Assembly (NCBI GenBank): GCA_044368415.1
Contig: JBIPLJ010000009.1
Location: forward strand, 34,402-98,401
Reading direction: 5' to 3'
From: UBA4615 sp044368415
Lineage (GTDB): Bacteria > Pseudomonadota > Gammaproteobacteria > Burkholderiales > Burkholderiaceae_E
DNA length: 64,000 bases
Below the pieces are notes generated by a model. The model searched no databases and had not been told where the DNA came from. It saw nothing but the letters and a program-made list of their open reading frames with translations. The translations under genes and the position numbers were made by a program. Positions 53,749-63,907 of the stretch are shown here, piece by piece (the first letter of the stretch is position 1; each line of letters starts with the position of its first letter).

Positions 53749-55134
53749 TCAGCGCATCAGTGTGTTCTTGTAGACCTTGCCGTCTTTCATGATCACGACG
53801 AAGTTCTTCGCAGGGTCGGCGACGATCTTCAGATCCGAGAGTGGGTCGCCATCGACCAGGAGGAGGTCCGCATAGGCACCTTCCTCGACAACGCCGAGCC
53901 TGCCCGGGTAGGGGTTGCGGGGGCCGGACAGCGCGAACACCTGCGCGTTGTCGTGCGTGACGAGTTTGAGCGCCTGTGCCGGGGTGAACCACCGCCCGAG
54001 TTTGATGATGTCCTTGTTCTGGTTCGCGTTCTGCGAGGGCAGGAAGAGGAAGTCCGTTCCCCAGAGCAGCTTCACGCCGTGCTGCCGGGCCCACTTGAAG
54101 GCGTTGTCCGTGCCTTCGATCACCTGTGCCTTCTTCAGGCGGGTAGATTCGGGTGCACTCGGGGGTGCCGGATCGAGTGCCTGGAGCGACAGAAAGACCC
54201 CCTTCTCGCCCATCAGCCTGAGGGTCGCCTCATCGAGTAACTGTCCGTGCTCGACGACTTTGACGCCCGCCTCGATCGCCCGCTGCACCGCGCGCACCGT
54301 GTAGGCGTGAACCGTCACGTAGGTGTTCCAGTCCTCGGCGGCCTGCACGGCAGCCTTCATCTCGTCGAGCGTGTATTGCGAGACGTCGAGCGGGTCGTAG
54401 GCCGACGCGGCGCCTCCGCCGGCCATCACCTTGATCTGCGTCGCACCGAACCGCAGGTTCTCGCGCACGGCCGTCAAGACCTCGTCACGGCCGTCGGCGA
54501 TGAAGCAAAAGCCCATCTGCTCGCCTCGACTCGTCGTTCCGAAGAACCGGCGGGACCGCTCGCTCGGCAGCCTCGAGTCGCCATGGCCCGAAGTCTGCGA
54601 GATCATCGCCCCGCTCGGGTAGATGCGCGGGCCGATCGACTTGCCGCTCTCGATCGCCTGCCGGATGCCGAACACCGGACCGCCCAGGTCCCGCACCGTG
54701 GTGAAGCCGCGCAGGAGCATCCGCCGCGCCTCCTCGGCCCCCCGGGTCTCGATGGCCCGGAAGGTCTCCTTCGGGTCGAGCATCTGGGCTTGCGTGCTCG
54801 CGCTCATGACGAGGTGCACATGATTGTCGATCAGACCCGGCATCAGCGTGCGGCCCTGACCGGCGATGCGTGTCACCGTCGCTCCCCCCGGCGGCGCGAT
54901 CGCTGAGGTGGAGATCGATCGGATCGTGTTGCCGACGACGAGGACGTTCGAGGGGGTCGAGAGCCGCTCGGTAAGACCATCGAAGATCCGGACGTCCTCG
55001 ATCAGCACGGCGCTCGGGGCGGCCGCGATCGCTGCAGTCGAGCCCTGCGCGTTGGATGTGGAAGCGACGACGGCGACCGCGAACGCAGCGAGCGCCTGCC
55101 CGAAGCCGTCGCATCGGCGAGATGCCCATGCCAT
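53749..55134 (-). CDS. Exported amidohydrolase family protein
   Basis: A 461-residue metal-dependent hydrolase of the imidazolonepropionase-like type. A signal peptide (about 1-31, ending STSNAQG) indicates periplasmic location. The metal ligands are visible: the HVH pair in LIDNHVHL, the lysine in ATQIKVMAGG, histidines in TVHAYTVRA and VEHGQLL, and the aspartate in LWGTDFLF. Substrates in this group include prolidase-like dipeptides and aryl-amides; the true one is not known. ATG at 55134 is chosen because it starts the signal peptide. Codon use matches neighbours. It stands alone. Confidence 0.9.
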   Translation of the reverse strand: MAWASRRCDGFGQALAAFAVAVVASTSNAQGSTAAIAAAPSAVLIEDVRIFDGLTERLSTPSNVLVVGNTIRSISTSAIAPPGGATVTRIAGQGRTLMPGLIDNHVHLVMSASTQAQMLDPKETFRAIETRGAEEARRMLLRGFTTVRDLGGPVFGIRQAIESGKSIGPRIYPSGAMISQTSGHGDSRLPSERSRRFFGTTSRGEQMGFCFIADGRDEVLTAVRENLRFGATQIKVMAGGGAASAYDPLDVSQYTLDEMKAAVQAAEDWNTYVTVHAYTVRAVQRAIEAGVKVVEHGQLLDEATLRLMGEKGVFLSLQALDPAPPSAPESTRLKKAQVIEGTDNAFKWARQHGVKLLWGTDFLFLPSQNANQNKDIIKLGRWFTPAQALKLVTHDNAQVFALSGPRNPYPGRLGVVEEGAYADLLLVDGDPLSDLKIVADPAKNFVVIMKDGKVYKNTLMR

Positions 55135-55228
55135 GGTTGTTTTGTCTTTTCGTGGGGAATGGAACGTCGCGATTTTCCGGGGCAGAGTCGATACTGTCGA
55201 GCGGGTCGCTACCGGACCCTTCGGGCAA

Positions 55229-56077
55229 TCAGTCCGACTCCGCCATCCTCTGCCGCTTCGCCTCGTCCTCGGACTCCGCATCGCGGATCTCGCGCATCAC
55301 CGACACCAGGTCGACATTGCTCTCGTCGGGCACGAAGCAGCCGCTGAGCGCGGTCTCGGTGGTGAGCAGGCCACGGCGGTACAGGTCCCAGATCTCAGGG
55401 CCGTACTCGGTGGCGAGCAGCTCGGGCGCGAAGCGGCCGAAGAAGCCGCGCAGGTTGCCGACGTCGCGCAGCAGCATCCGGCTCGCATGGTTGTTGCCGG
55501 CGGCATCGACCGCCTGCGGCAGGTCGATGATCACCGGACCGTCGGCGGCCAGCAGGATGTTGAACTCGGACAGGTCGCCGTGCACGACGCCGGCGACCAG
55601 CATGCGCACGACCTCCTGGAGCAGCGACGCGTGGTGGGCGCGCGCGTCCTCCTCGCTGAAGATCACGTCGTTCAGACGAGGAGCGGCGTTGCCCTCCTCG
55701 TCCGAGACGAGCTCCATCAACAGCACGCCGTCGAGGAAGTTGTACGGCCGCGGCACACGCACGCCGGCGGCGGCCAAGCGGTGCAGGGCGTCGACCTCGG
55801 CGCTCTGCCAGGCGGCTTCCTGGGCCTCGCGGCCGAAGCGTGTGCCCTTGGCCATGGCGCGGGCCTGGCGCGTGTTCTTCACGCGGCGGTTCTCGGTGTA
55901 GTCGACGGCTTGGCGGAAGCTGCGGTTGTTCGCTTCCTTGTAGACCTTCGCGCAGCGGACGTCGTCGCCGCAGCGCACGACATAGACGGTGGCTTCCTTG
56001 CCGCTGGTGAGTTGTCGGATCACGTCGTCGACGAGTCCTTCCTCGATCAGGGGAAGCAGGCGTTTGGGAGGCTTCAT
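55229..56077 (-). CDS. RIO1-family atypical serine protein kinase
   Basis: A 282-residue kinase-like protein. The ATP loop LTSGKEATVYVVRCG, a catalytic loop VVHGDLSEFNILLA with Asp and Asn, and the metal-binding IIDLPQAVD are all intact and fit RIO1-type kinases. RIO proteins in archaea and eukaryotes act in ribosome maturation; bacterial members are less studied. ATG at 56077 gives MKPPKRLLPL; a GTG at 56095 would add six residues. A divergent or readthrough link with neighbours is not evident. Activity predicted, substrate unknown. Confidence 0.88.
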   Translation of the reverse strand: MKPPKRLLPLIEEGLVDDVIRQLTSGKEATVYVVRCGDDVRCAKVYKEANNRSFRQAVDYTENRRVKNTRQARAMAKGTRFGREAQEAAWQSAEVDALHRLAAAGVRVPRPYNFLDGVLLMELVSDEEGNAAPRLNDVIFSEEDARAHHASLLQEVVRMLVAGVVHGDLSEFNILLAADGPVIIDLPQAVDAAGNNHASRMLLRDVGNLRGFFGRFAPELLATEYGPEIWDLYRRGLLTTETALSGCFVPDESNVDLVSVMREIRDAESEDEAKRQRMAESD

Positions 56078-56114
56078 CCCTATAGTGTGCGCCACAGCGT
56101 GGCGAGCACCCGTT

Positions 56115-56471
56115 TCAGCGTAGCTTCAGTACCGCATCGAGCGACTCGTTCTGGCGCCGGATGGCCTGGACGTTGGCCAGCACGGCGTTGCTGGCGGCGA
56201 TCATGTCGACCATGGTCCGCGGCAGGTCGGGGTCCTCAGTTGCGGGCTGCGCGAGCCCGGTCAGACCAGGCCGGGCACCTGCCTGCGGACCCTGTGTGGG
56301 GGCGGGTGGCGCTGGGGCCTGGCCCGAAGCGCCCTGCACGGCTGCGACGGTCTCCACGCCGGTGACTGGCTGCCCGAGGCGCTGGGTGGACGCACGCGCC
56401 ACGTCGAAGGCCGCCGCATCGAGCCGGCGCGACGCGGCATTCAGGCCCGACAGGCTGATCGACAGGGACAT
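56115..56471 (-). CDS. Flagellar basal-body rod-like protein (Flg_bbr-type)
   Basis: A 118-residue protein. It begins SLSISLSGLNAASRRLDAAA followed by a disordered Pro/Gln/Ala/Gly-rich middle and ends with NLPRTMVDMIAASNAVLANV-like sequence (positions 82-101) and QAIRRQNESLDAVLKLR. Both ends resemble the start and end helices of rod/hook proteins such as FlgC, which pair into a coiled coil. It is much shorter in the middle than FlgC and no other flagellar genes are nearby, so it is either an orphan rod-like protein or a diverged relative. Confidence 0.6.
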   Translation of the reverse strand: MSLSISLSGLNAASRRLDAAAFDVARASTQRLGQPVTGVETVAAVQGASGQAPAPPAPTQGPQAGARPGLTGLAQPATEDPDLPRTMVDMIAASNAVLANVQAIRRQNESLDAVLKLR

Positions 56472-56547
56472 GGCGTGACTCCGGTTGATGCTGTTATCGA
56501 CGTGGTGGGCGCCGACTTGAGGGCTGCTGGCGCGGCGCCTCGACCGT

Positions 56548-57366
56548 TCATCGGCCGATGAGCGCCGCGTCGAGCGCGTGCAGGTCTTCGAACGGGGCGG
56601 GCGCATCCCCGCCGCACGCGTCGGCCGGATGCCGGTGCGCGAACTGCGGTCGGCGCAGCCACGCGGCCTGCAGGCCGGCGCGGCGCGCGGCGACGACGTC
56701 GAGTTGCGGGTCATCGCCGATGTGAAGGGTCGACCCCGGCTCGACGCCTGCCAGCCGGCAGGCCTCGTGGAAGAGCCGCGGATCGGGCTTGGCGCTGCCG
56801 AAGACGTGGGCATTGACCGACGCATGGAAGAAGCGCCCGAGCCCGACTCGCTCGACGTCGGCGTTGCCATTGGTGACCGCGACCAGCCGCAAGCGGGCCG
56901 CCCAGCGTCCGAGTACTGGCAGCACGTCGTCGAAGAAGCGCACCCGCTGGCGCGCCTCGAGGAACACCTCGAAGGCCGCATCGGCGAGACGCGGGTCGTC
57001 GCCTGAGCGTGTCATCGCGCGGCGCAGGCTCTCGCGGCGCAACCAGCTCATGTCGTAGGCGCGCCCGGGATGCTCGGCGAGCAGCTCCCGACGGATCACT
57101 GCGCGCACGTCGGGGTCGAGCTTCGCGGCGGTCGCGGGCGCGTACGCGGCAAGCCAGTCGCCCAGCACCTGCTCGGCCCCGACCAGGGTCGGGCCGACGG
57201 CCCAGAGCGTGTCGTCGAGGTCGAGCGTGATCGCCTGCGGCGGGGTCAGGCAGGTGGTCACGGGCAGCGGCAGTGCAGGTCGGGCATCCGCCGATTTTAT
57301 GTCGCCCGACGGTGCACCGCCCGGCCGCACGTGCGCTCCTGCAGCAGCGGCATGTGCGCCGTTCAT
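56548..57366 (-). CDS. HAD-superfamily hydrolase
   Basis: A 272-residue HAD phosphatase. The nucleophile motif is AITLDLDDTLW with the two aspartates, motif II is AVTNGN, and the C-terminal motif is GDDPQLDVVAARRAGLQAAW, after GSAKPDPRLFHEACRLAGV. Subfamily I with an alpha-helical cap (about 75-155). It hydrolyses a small phosphate ester. ATG at 57366 adds about 40 variable residues before the core; GTG inside VTTCLTPPQ is an alternative start. No partner genes are informative. Confidence 0.88.
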   Translation of the reverse strand: MNGAHAAAAGAHVRPGGAPSGDIKSADARPALPLPVTTCLTPPQAITLDLDDTLWAVGPTLVGAEQVLGDWLAAYAPATAAKLDPDVRAVIRRELLAEHPGRAYDMSWLRRESLRRAMTRSGDDPRLADAAFEVFLEARQRVRFFDDVLPVLGRWAARLRLVAVTNGNADVERVGLGRFFHASVNAHVFGSAKPDPRLFHEACRLAGVEPGSTLHIGDDPQLDVVAARRAGLQAAWLRRPQFAHRHPADACGGDAPAPFEDLHALDAALIGR

Positions 57367-57468
57367 CGAGGCCAGACTGCGCTTCGTTCCGCCGGCCGGC
57401 CGCAGTGTGACTTCCGTCACGTTCCAGGGTCGGTCGTGGGGCTCGAATGGGGCACGGAGGAGATCGCC

Positions 57469-57936
57469 ATGAACGACTCGGGTCTTACCCCTCAACCGGT
57501 GCCGGCCGCAGCCGTGCACCGGCCGCTGCACGCTCCCGCGCCGATCGTCGTCACCGCGGCCACGCTGGTGACGCTCGGTTTCTGTATCGCGTTTCTGCTG
57601 GCCGCACCACTCGGCGCTGCGGTCGAACCGGGCGACCCGTGGCCGCTGGCGGACCGTCCGGCGGGGGATCACTCGATTGCCTTCGCCGTGATCGGCGGCA
57701 TCCTGTTCGGCATGCCGCTCGCCATCCATGTGCTGCACCGCGACCTGACGCGGCCGCTGGTTCTAGGCGAGGCCCGCGAGCACTCGGGCGCCTCGCGCTT
57801 CGTCTACGGGCCGGGCGCACGCAGGCGCATGGCGCTGGGGCTGGGTGTCGCCTACGGCACCGCGGCGCTGTTCGTGATGCTCATCGCGTGCACGACCGAC
57901 GCGGCGTCGGCACTGCGCGCGGTGTTGGCGTACTGA
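57469..57936 (+). CDS. Hypothetical membrane protein (155 aa)
   Basis: A 155-residue protein with a strong ribosome site GGAGG before ATG 57469. Three hydrophobic helices are visible: VVTAATLVTLGFCIAFLLA (about 27-45), HSIAFAVIGGILFGMPLAI (66-84) and LGVAYGTAALFVMLIAC (125-141). The loop between helices two and three is charged. Convergent with bchP. I do not recognise the family. Its position next to the pigment genes gives only a weak hint of involvement. Confidence 0.65.
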   Translation: MNDSGLTPQPVPAAAVHRPLHAPAPIVVTAATLVTLGFCIAFLLAAPLGAAVEPGDPWPLADRPAGDHSIAFAVIGGILFGMPLAIHVLHRDLTRPLVLGEAREHSGASRFVYGPGARRRMALGLGVAYGTAALFVMLIACTTDAASALRAVLAY

Positions 57937-58033
57937 CGCTTCGGGCGGATCGGCGCTCGAGCAAGCACCCGATCGTCGTCAGCACGCGGGCCCAGCGCTT
58001 GCGGTCCGCGGCGACGCTCGGTTCAGTGTACGT

Positions 58034-59248
58034 TCAGACCCGCACGAGCCCGAGCAGGTGCGCGAGGTCCTTGAAGAAGATGCGCACATGCGCGATCGGC
58101 TTCTTGCGCACGAGCTTCTTGTTCATGTAGGACTCGAAGGTCAGCTGCTGGACGTCGCGGTCGCGGCAGATGTCGACGAAACGCTCGCGGCGCTTGTCGC
58201 TCGAGTACCAGAACCACTGCATGATGCCGAGGACCTTGAACACCGTGCCGTGTTCGCGCATGAAGCGCTTGCGGGCGCGAGCGAGCACGCGGACGTTGCC
58301 CGTCTCCAGCAGTTCGTGGACGGCGTCGGCGGCGAAGGTGCCGCAGACCATCGCGTAGTAGATGCCCTCGCCGGAGGCGGGCGCAACCACGCCGGCCGCA
58401 TCGCCGGCGATCACGACGTCGCGGCCGTTGTCCCAGCGCGGCAGCGGCTTCATCGGCAGCGGCGCGCCTTCGCGGCGCAGCGTGCGCGCATCCCCCAGGC
58501 CGACCGCCTGGCGCAGTTCGCTGGTGGCGGCGCGCAGCGAGAAGCCCTTGTCGGCGCTGCCGGTACCGATGCTCAGCGTGTCGCCATGCGGAAACACCCA
58601 GCCGTAGAAGTCGGGCGACAGCCGGCCCTGGTACCAGACGTCGCAGCGGCCGGCATCGTAGCCTTCGGGCCGCTTCTCGGGCACCGCGACGATCTCGTGG
58701 TACGCAAACACGAACTTGCCGCGATCGGCGCCGGGGATGGCCTGGCGTGCTACCGCCGAGTTAGCGCCGTCGGCGCCGATGACGGTGCGTGCGCGCACGC
58801 AGGCCGGCGTGCCTTCGCCCAGACGCGGGGTCTCGCGCAGCCGGTAGTGGATGACCATCGTGCCGTCGGGGTCCCGCTCGATGCGTTCGAACACGCCGGT
58901 GCGGCGCACCGCGCCGGAGACCGCCGCGCGCTCACGCAGGTACTCGTCGAAGCGATCGCGGTCGACCATGCCGACAAAGCCGCCCTCGATCGGTATGTCA
59001 ACGTTCTTGCCCGCGGGCGACACCATCCGCGCGCTGGTCGCGCGTGCGACGAGCTGCTCGTCGGGGATGGCGTAGTCCTTGATGAGCCGCGGCGGCACCG
59101 CACCGCCGCAGGGCTTGACCCGGCCGGCGCGATCGAGCAGCAAAACGCTGCGGCCCTTGGCGGCGAGCTCCTGCGCTGCGGTTGCCCCCGAGGGCCCGCC
59201 GCCGACCACCACCACGTCGAAGGTCTCGATCTGATCCATCTGAGTCAT
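58034..59248 (-). CDS. bchP: Geranylgeranyl diphosphate/bacteriochlorophyll reductase
   Basis: A 404-residue FAD-dependent reductase that saturates three double bonds of the geranylgeranyl tail of bacteriochlorophyll a to phytyl. The N-terminal dinucleotide site VVVVGGGPSGATAA covers G16-G21. Family blocks DRAGRVKPCGGAVPPRLI, YHEIVAVPEKRPEGYDAGRC and VIAGDAAGVVAPASGEGIYY are intact. The C-terminus KDLAHLLGLVRV is typical. Its start overlaps the stop of the Bch2-like gene by 4 nt. It is last of the three-gene bchG operon. Confidence 0.96.
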   Translation of the reverse strand: MTQMDQIETFDVVVVGGGPSGATAAQELAAKGRSVLLLDRAGRVKPCGGAVPPRLIKDYAIPDEQLVARATSARMVSPAGKNVDIPIEGGFVGMVDRDRFDEYLRERAAVSGAVRRTGVFERIERDPDGTMVIHYRLRETPRLGEGTPACVRARTVIGADGANSAVARQAIPGADRGKFVFAYHEIVAVPEKRPEGYDAGRCDVWYQGRLSPDFYGWVFPHGDTLSIGTGSADKGFSLRAATSELRQAVGLGDARTLRREGAPLPMKPLPRWDNGRDVVIAGDAAGVVAPASGEGIYYAMVCGTFAADAVHELLETGNVRVLARARKRFMREHGTVFKVLGIMQWFWYSSDKRRERFVDICRDRDVQQLTFESYMNKKLVRKKPIAHVRIFFKDLAHLLGLVRV

Positions 59249-60627
59249 CCTCTTTCCGCGCTCGCGACGCGGTAGTCGCCGAGCGGCGCAGGGGCTCCGC
59301 GCACGGACTCGGTGGGGTCGATCCGGAACTCACCGGCGCCGGAGCGCCCGATGCGTGCGGCCATGAATGCCGACACGACGAACAAAGCGGCCTCGAGCGC
59401 GAACACCGACGCGTACGCGGGGCCGGGCGAGCCGATGAGCCAACGCGCGACGTCACTGGCCGCGGCGCCCGTCAGCCCGCCGATGCCGAAGGCGATCGCC
59501 TGCGCGGCGCCCCACAGGCCCATGCGCACACCCTCGCGCGCCTCGCGGCCTTCGCCGGCGAGCCGCATCATCGAGGCGATCGCGGCGATCGCGAACGCGC
59601 CGTTGGCCACGCCGAGCGCGAACACCAGCGGCCGCAGCGGCCAGCCGCCGCCGCCGTCTCCGGCCGAGCCCGCCAACGCCAGTCCGGCGAGCACCAGCGC
59701 CGACGCGAGGCACCCGCCGATCGTCCAGCCGCGCAGCGTGCCGAGCTGCCGGCCCGCGAAGCGGCTGCCGGCGAACGCGGCGATCAGCATCCCGACGAAC
59801 GCGCCGCCGTGCTGCACGCCCGACAGCGCGGTCGACTCGCCCGGCGTGTAGCCGAACACCGCGCCCGAGAACGGCTCGAGGATCAGGTCCTGCGCGCTGT
59901 AGGCGAGCATGGACACGAAGACGAAGACCGTGAAGCGGCGTGCGGCGGGCTCGGCCCAGACCTGCGCGAGCGCTTCGCTGAAGCGCGGCTTGGCCTGAGC
60001 GTCGGCTGCCGCGGCGACCGGTCGCGCGTCGCCCTCGAGCCGGTACAGCGCCACCAGGGTGACGAGCATCGCGATCGCAGAGACCGTGGCGGTGACCGCG
60101 ATCAGTCGCGCAGGGGAGTAGGGGTCGAGCATCTTCCCGGCCATGCCCGCGGTGATTGCGAAACCCATGATCATCATCAGCCACACCGTGGTGGCCGCGG
60201 CCGCGCGCCGCTCGGGCACGACGCGCTTGGCCAGCAGCACCAGAAGTGAGGTGCCGCAGGCCGACACACCCAGACCGATCACCATGAAGGCGAGCACGGC
60301 GCAGACGATGCCGAGCGCGCTGTGTGTCGCCATCAGCGCGGTGGCCGACGCGGCAGCGATGCCGCCGGTGGCCAGCGTCGCCATGCCGCCGACGATCCAC
60401 GGCGTGCGGCGCCCGCCAACGTCCGAACCGAAGCCCATGCGCGGCCGCAGTCCCTGCATCGCGTAGTGCACGCCGACCAGCAGGCCGGGCAGCAGCGCCG
60501 GCAGTGCGAGCTCGACCACCATCACGCGGTTCAGCGTCGAGGTGGTCAGCACGACGATCGCGCCGAGCGACATCTGCACCAGCCCCAGTCGCGCGATGCC
60601 GCTCCAGCCGAAGGTCTTCGCGTCCAT
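59245..60627 (-). CDS. bch2: PucC/Bch2-family MFS protein of the photosynthesis cluster
   Basis: A 460-residue major-facilitator-like protein with 12 predicted helices, of the BCH1/BCH2 (PucC-related) family. The opening SGIARLGLVQMSLGAIVVLT and the central EPFSGAVFGYTPGESTALSG are characteristic. In purple bacteria this gene lies between bchG and bchP, and related proteins assist light-harvesting complex assembly or pigment delivery. It is translationally coupled to both: two bases separate the bchG stop and its start, and its stop overlaps the bchP start. Exact function unproven. Confidence 0.9.
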   Translation of the reverse strand: MDAKTFGWSGIARLGLVQMSLGAIVVLTTSTLNRVMVVELALPALLPGLLVGVHYAMQGLRPRMGFGSDVGGRRTPWIVGGMATLATGGIAAASATALMATHSALGIVCAVLAFMVIGLGVSACGTSLLVLLAKRVVPERRAAAATTVWLMMIMGFAITAGMAGKMLDPYSPARLIAVTATVSAIAMLVTLVALYRLEGDARPVAAAADAQAKPRFSEALAQVWAEPAARRFTVFVFVSMLAYSAQDLILEPFSGAVFGYTPGESTALSGVQHGGAFVGMLIAAFAGSRFAGRQLGTLRGWTIGGCLASALVLAGLALAGSAGDGGGGWPLRPLVFALGVANGAFAIAAIASMMRLAGEGREAREGVRMGLWGAAQAIAFGIGGLTGAAASDVARWLIGSPGPAYASVFALEAALFVVSAFMAARIGRSGAGEFRIDPTESVRGAPAPLGDYRVASAERG

Positions 60628-60629
60628 CC

Positions 60630-61559
60630 TCACGCTCCCGCGAGCGAACGCAGCGCGAACGCCGAGACCATCATGCCGGCCACGTAGAGCGGCACACCGA
60701 AGCCGCTGTAGGGCAGGGCCCGCTCGATGGGCTTGGCGACGAACCAGGTCATCATGAAGTACTGCGCGACCAGCAGGCCGGCGACGCCCAGCGCATGCAG
60801 CGGCCGATCCCAGGCGAGCAGCAGGCCGATCACGACGAGCTGCGGCACCGCCATTGCCCAGGACGCGAAGCGCGCGGCACCGACGGCGCCGAGCTGAACG
60901 GGGAGCGAGCGCACGCCCATCTTCTTGTCGCCCTCGATCGCCTTGAAGTCGTTCAGCGTCATGATCCCGTGTGCGCCGAGGCCGTAGAGCAGCGCCAGCC
61001 CGAGCGAGCGTTGATCGGGCATGGCGCCGCCAGCCATGACCGCGGCCCCGGTGGCCCAGGCGAGCGTCTCGTAGCTGAGCCCGCAGGCCAGGTTGCCCCA
61101 CCAGCCGTTGGCCTTGAAGCGGAACGGCGGCGCGCTGTACATCCAGGCGAGCACCAGCCCGAGCACCGCGGCGACGAAGCCCCAGGGACCGAGCAGCGTG
61201 GCCACCGCGAGCGACAGGGCGGTCCAAGCGATGGCGATCCCGAGACCCCAGCGTCCCGGCATGCGACCCGACGGGATCGGGCGATTCGGCTCGTTGATGG
61301 CATCGACGTGACGATCGAACCAGTCGTTGACGGCCTGGCTGGTCGCGCAGACCAGCGGCCCGGCCAGCAGCACGCCGACGACGACGATCGGCCACATCTC
61401 CAGCGGCGAGAGACCAGAGCCGACCACGCCGCAGGCGAATGCCCACATCGGCGGGAACCAGGTGATGGGCTTGAGGAGTTCGGCAACGGTCGACAGCGCC
61501 GGGCGGGTCAGCGGCTGAGACTGCGGCTCGGACAGCGATCGGGGCATCGGGCGGGACAT
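60630..61559 (-). CDS. bchG: Bacteriochlorophyll a synthase (BchG, UbiA family)
   Basis: A 309-residue integral membrane prenyltransferase that esterifies bacteriochlorophyllide a with geranylgeranyl diphosphate. The first aspartate-rich motif NDWFDRHVDAINEPNRPIPS begins near residue 78. The second, LNDFKAIEGDKKMGVRSLPV, is also complete, and the phrase KPITWFPPMWAF is typical of chlorophyll synthases. About nine helices. ATG at 61559 is used; ATG at 61547 is close behind. It starts the bchG-bch2-bchP operon and diverges from crtI. Confidence 0.96.
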   Translation of the reverse strand: MSRPMPRSLSEPQSQPLTRPALSTVAELLKPITWFPPMWAFACGVVGSGLSPLEMWPIVVVGVLLAGPLVCATSQAVNDWFDRHVDAINEPNRPIPSGRMPGRWGLGIAIAWTALSLAVATLLGPWGFVAAVLGLVLAWMYSAPPFRFKANGWWGNLACGLSYETLAWATGAAVMAGGAMPDQRSLGLALLYGLGAHGIMTLNDFKAIEGDKKMGVRSLPVQLGAVGAARFASWAMAVPQLVVIGLLLAWDRPLHALGVAGLLVAQYFMMTWFVAKPIERALPYSGFGVPLYVAGMMVSAFALRSLAGA

Positions 61560-61588
61560 GAATGCAGTCTGCGCCTGACACCACAAAC

Positions 61589-61606
61589 CGTCAACCTTGC
61601 CTTACA
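61589..61606. promoter_or_regulatory. Near-consensus PpsR/CrtJ-type operator
   Basis: CGT-N12-ACA at 61589-61606 differs at one base from the palindrome TGT-N12-ACA bound by the aerobic repressor PpsR/CrtJ in purple bacteria. It lies in the 103-base gap between bchG and crtI. On the minus strand TTGACG (overlapping the site) and CAGACT with a 17-base spacer could be the bchG promoter hexamers, so a bound repressor would block it. Regulator assignment is inference. Confidence 0.45.
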
Positions 61607-61662
61607 CTCTGTTCGTGGTGACTGCTTTCGGACGCTTCCCGTCCGCCGCCTCGGAGCATCGA

Positions 61663-63222
<1,560 letters not shown>

Positions 63223-63240
63223 GCGACGGGCCACGGCGCC

Positions 63241-63420
63241 ATGTCGCCGATCGTCTGGGAGCTCGGGCTGGTGGTGGGCGGGTTGGTTGTCTTCGTGATC
63301 TGGCAGAAGGTCACGCTCGAGCGCGACATGCGGGTCACGCGCGAGGCACGGGAGCGGCGCGAGGCGAAGGAAGCCGCGGCTGCGGCCGAGCGTGAGGAAG
63401 AGGACTCCGCGCGCGGTTGA
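63241..63420 (+). CDS. Small membrane-anchored coiled-coil protein (59 aa)
   Basis: ATG at 63241, 59 residues, 18 bases after crtI. A hydrophobic helix (IVWELGLVVGGLVVFVIWQ) is followed by a charged, heptad-like tail with RDMRVTREARERREAKEAA and an acidic end. This is the outline of a single-pass membrane protein with a cytosolic helix. It is presumably co-transcribed with crtI. I recognise no family; a scaffold or assembly role in the pigment pathway is speculation. Confidence 0.6.
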   Translation: MSPIVWELGLVVGGLVVFVIWQKVTLERDMRVTREARERREAKEAAAAAEREEEDSARG

Positions 63421-63478
63421 GGTCGACTTGCGTGGGGCGTGGGGCGTGGTCGTGTGCGTGCACTCGACGGTTGGCGCG

Positions 63479-63718
63479 GCCCGTCGCCGCCCGGGGGCGG
63501 GCATCGCTGCGCTGACCCCGCGCCCTCGGGCCTGCGGCCCGAGGGTCCCCGCGAGGCGGGGGGCCGCGACGGGCCGGCCAAAGAACTCGGCCGGCCTGCG
63601 GCCGACCTCAGACAGCTTTGGCCTATCGGTCGGCTGCGCCGACCGATACCCGTCGCGACCCCCCACCTCGCGGCGCGGCCTCACACTCCGCGATGCCCGC
63701 CCCCGGGCGACGACGGGC
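63479..63718. repeat. Nested palindromic repeat element, about 240 bp
   Basis: The ends, 63479-63507 and 63690-63718, are 29-base inverted repeats with one mismatch. Inside, 63576-63583 (GGCCAAAG) pairs with 63616-63623 (CTTTGGCC) around the centre, and a GGGG-YCGCGACGGG block recurs in both arms. Each arm also has its own perfect hairpin: 63523-63545 in the left (10-base arms, loop TGC) and 63624-63648 in the right (10-base arms, loop CTGCG). The whole region can fold into a large cruciform. No credible coding frame lies inside. Confidence 0.75.
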
Positions 63719-63884
63719 GAGAAAACGGTGGCATGCAAAACCTCTCACCCCAAAATCTCGGCGGCAACAGAGCCCACCTCCGCACGAACGCCGCAGCACG
63801 CACACCCCGTCTCCCGGCGCCGCTGTCCTTCAGGCCGTCGCGCACCGACTGGGCCGCACCGTCTCGCGCAGGTGTCCGACGGGC

Positions 63885-63907
63885 ATCGGCCGGCGAAGCC
63901 GGCCGAT
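63885..63907. repeat. Hairpin in the terminal non-coding stretch
   Basis: Arms ATCGGCCGGC (63885-63894) and GCCGGCCGAT (63898-63907) are perfectly complementary with a GAA loop. It lies in the terminal stretch 63719-64000, which holds no credible gene and ends with GTAGGTTGCGCGGCGAGC-type sequence at about 63963, resembling the start of another interspersed repeat cut by the window edge. Confidence 0.55.
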
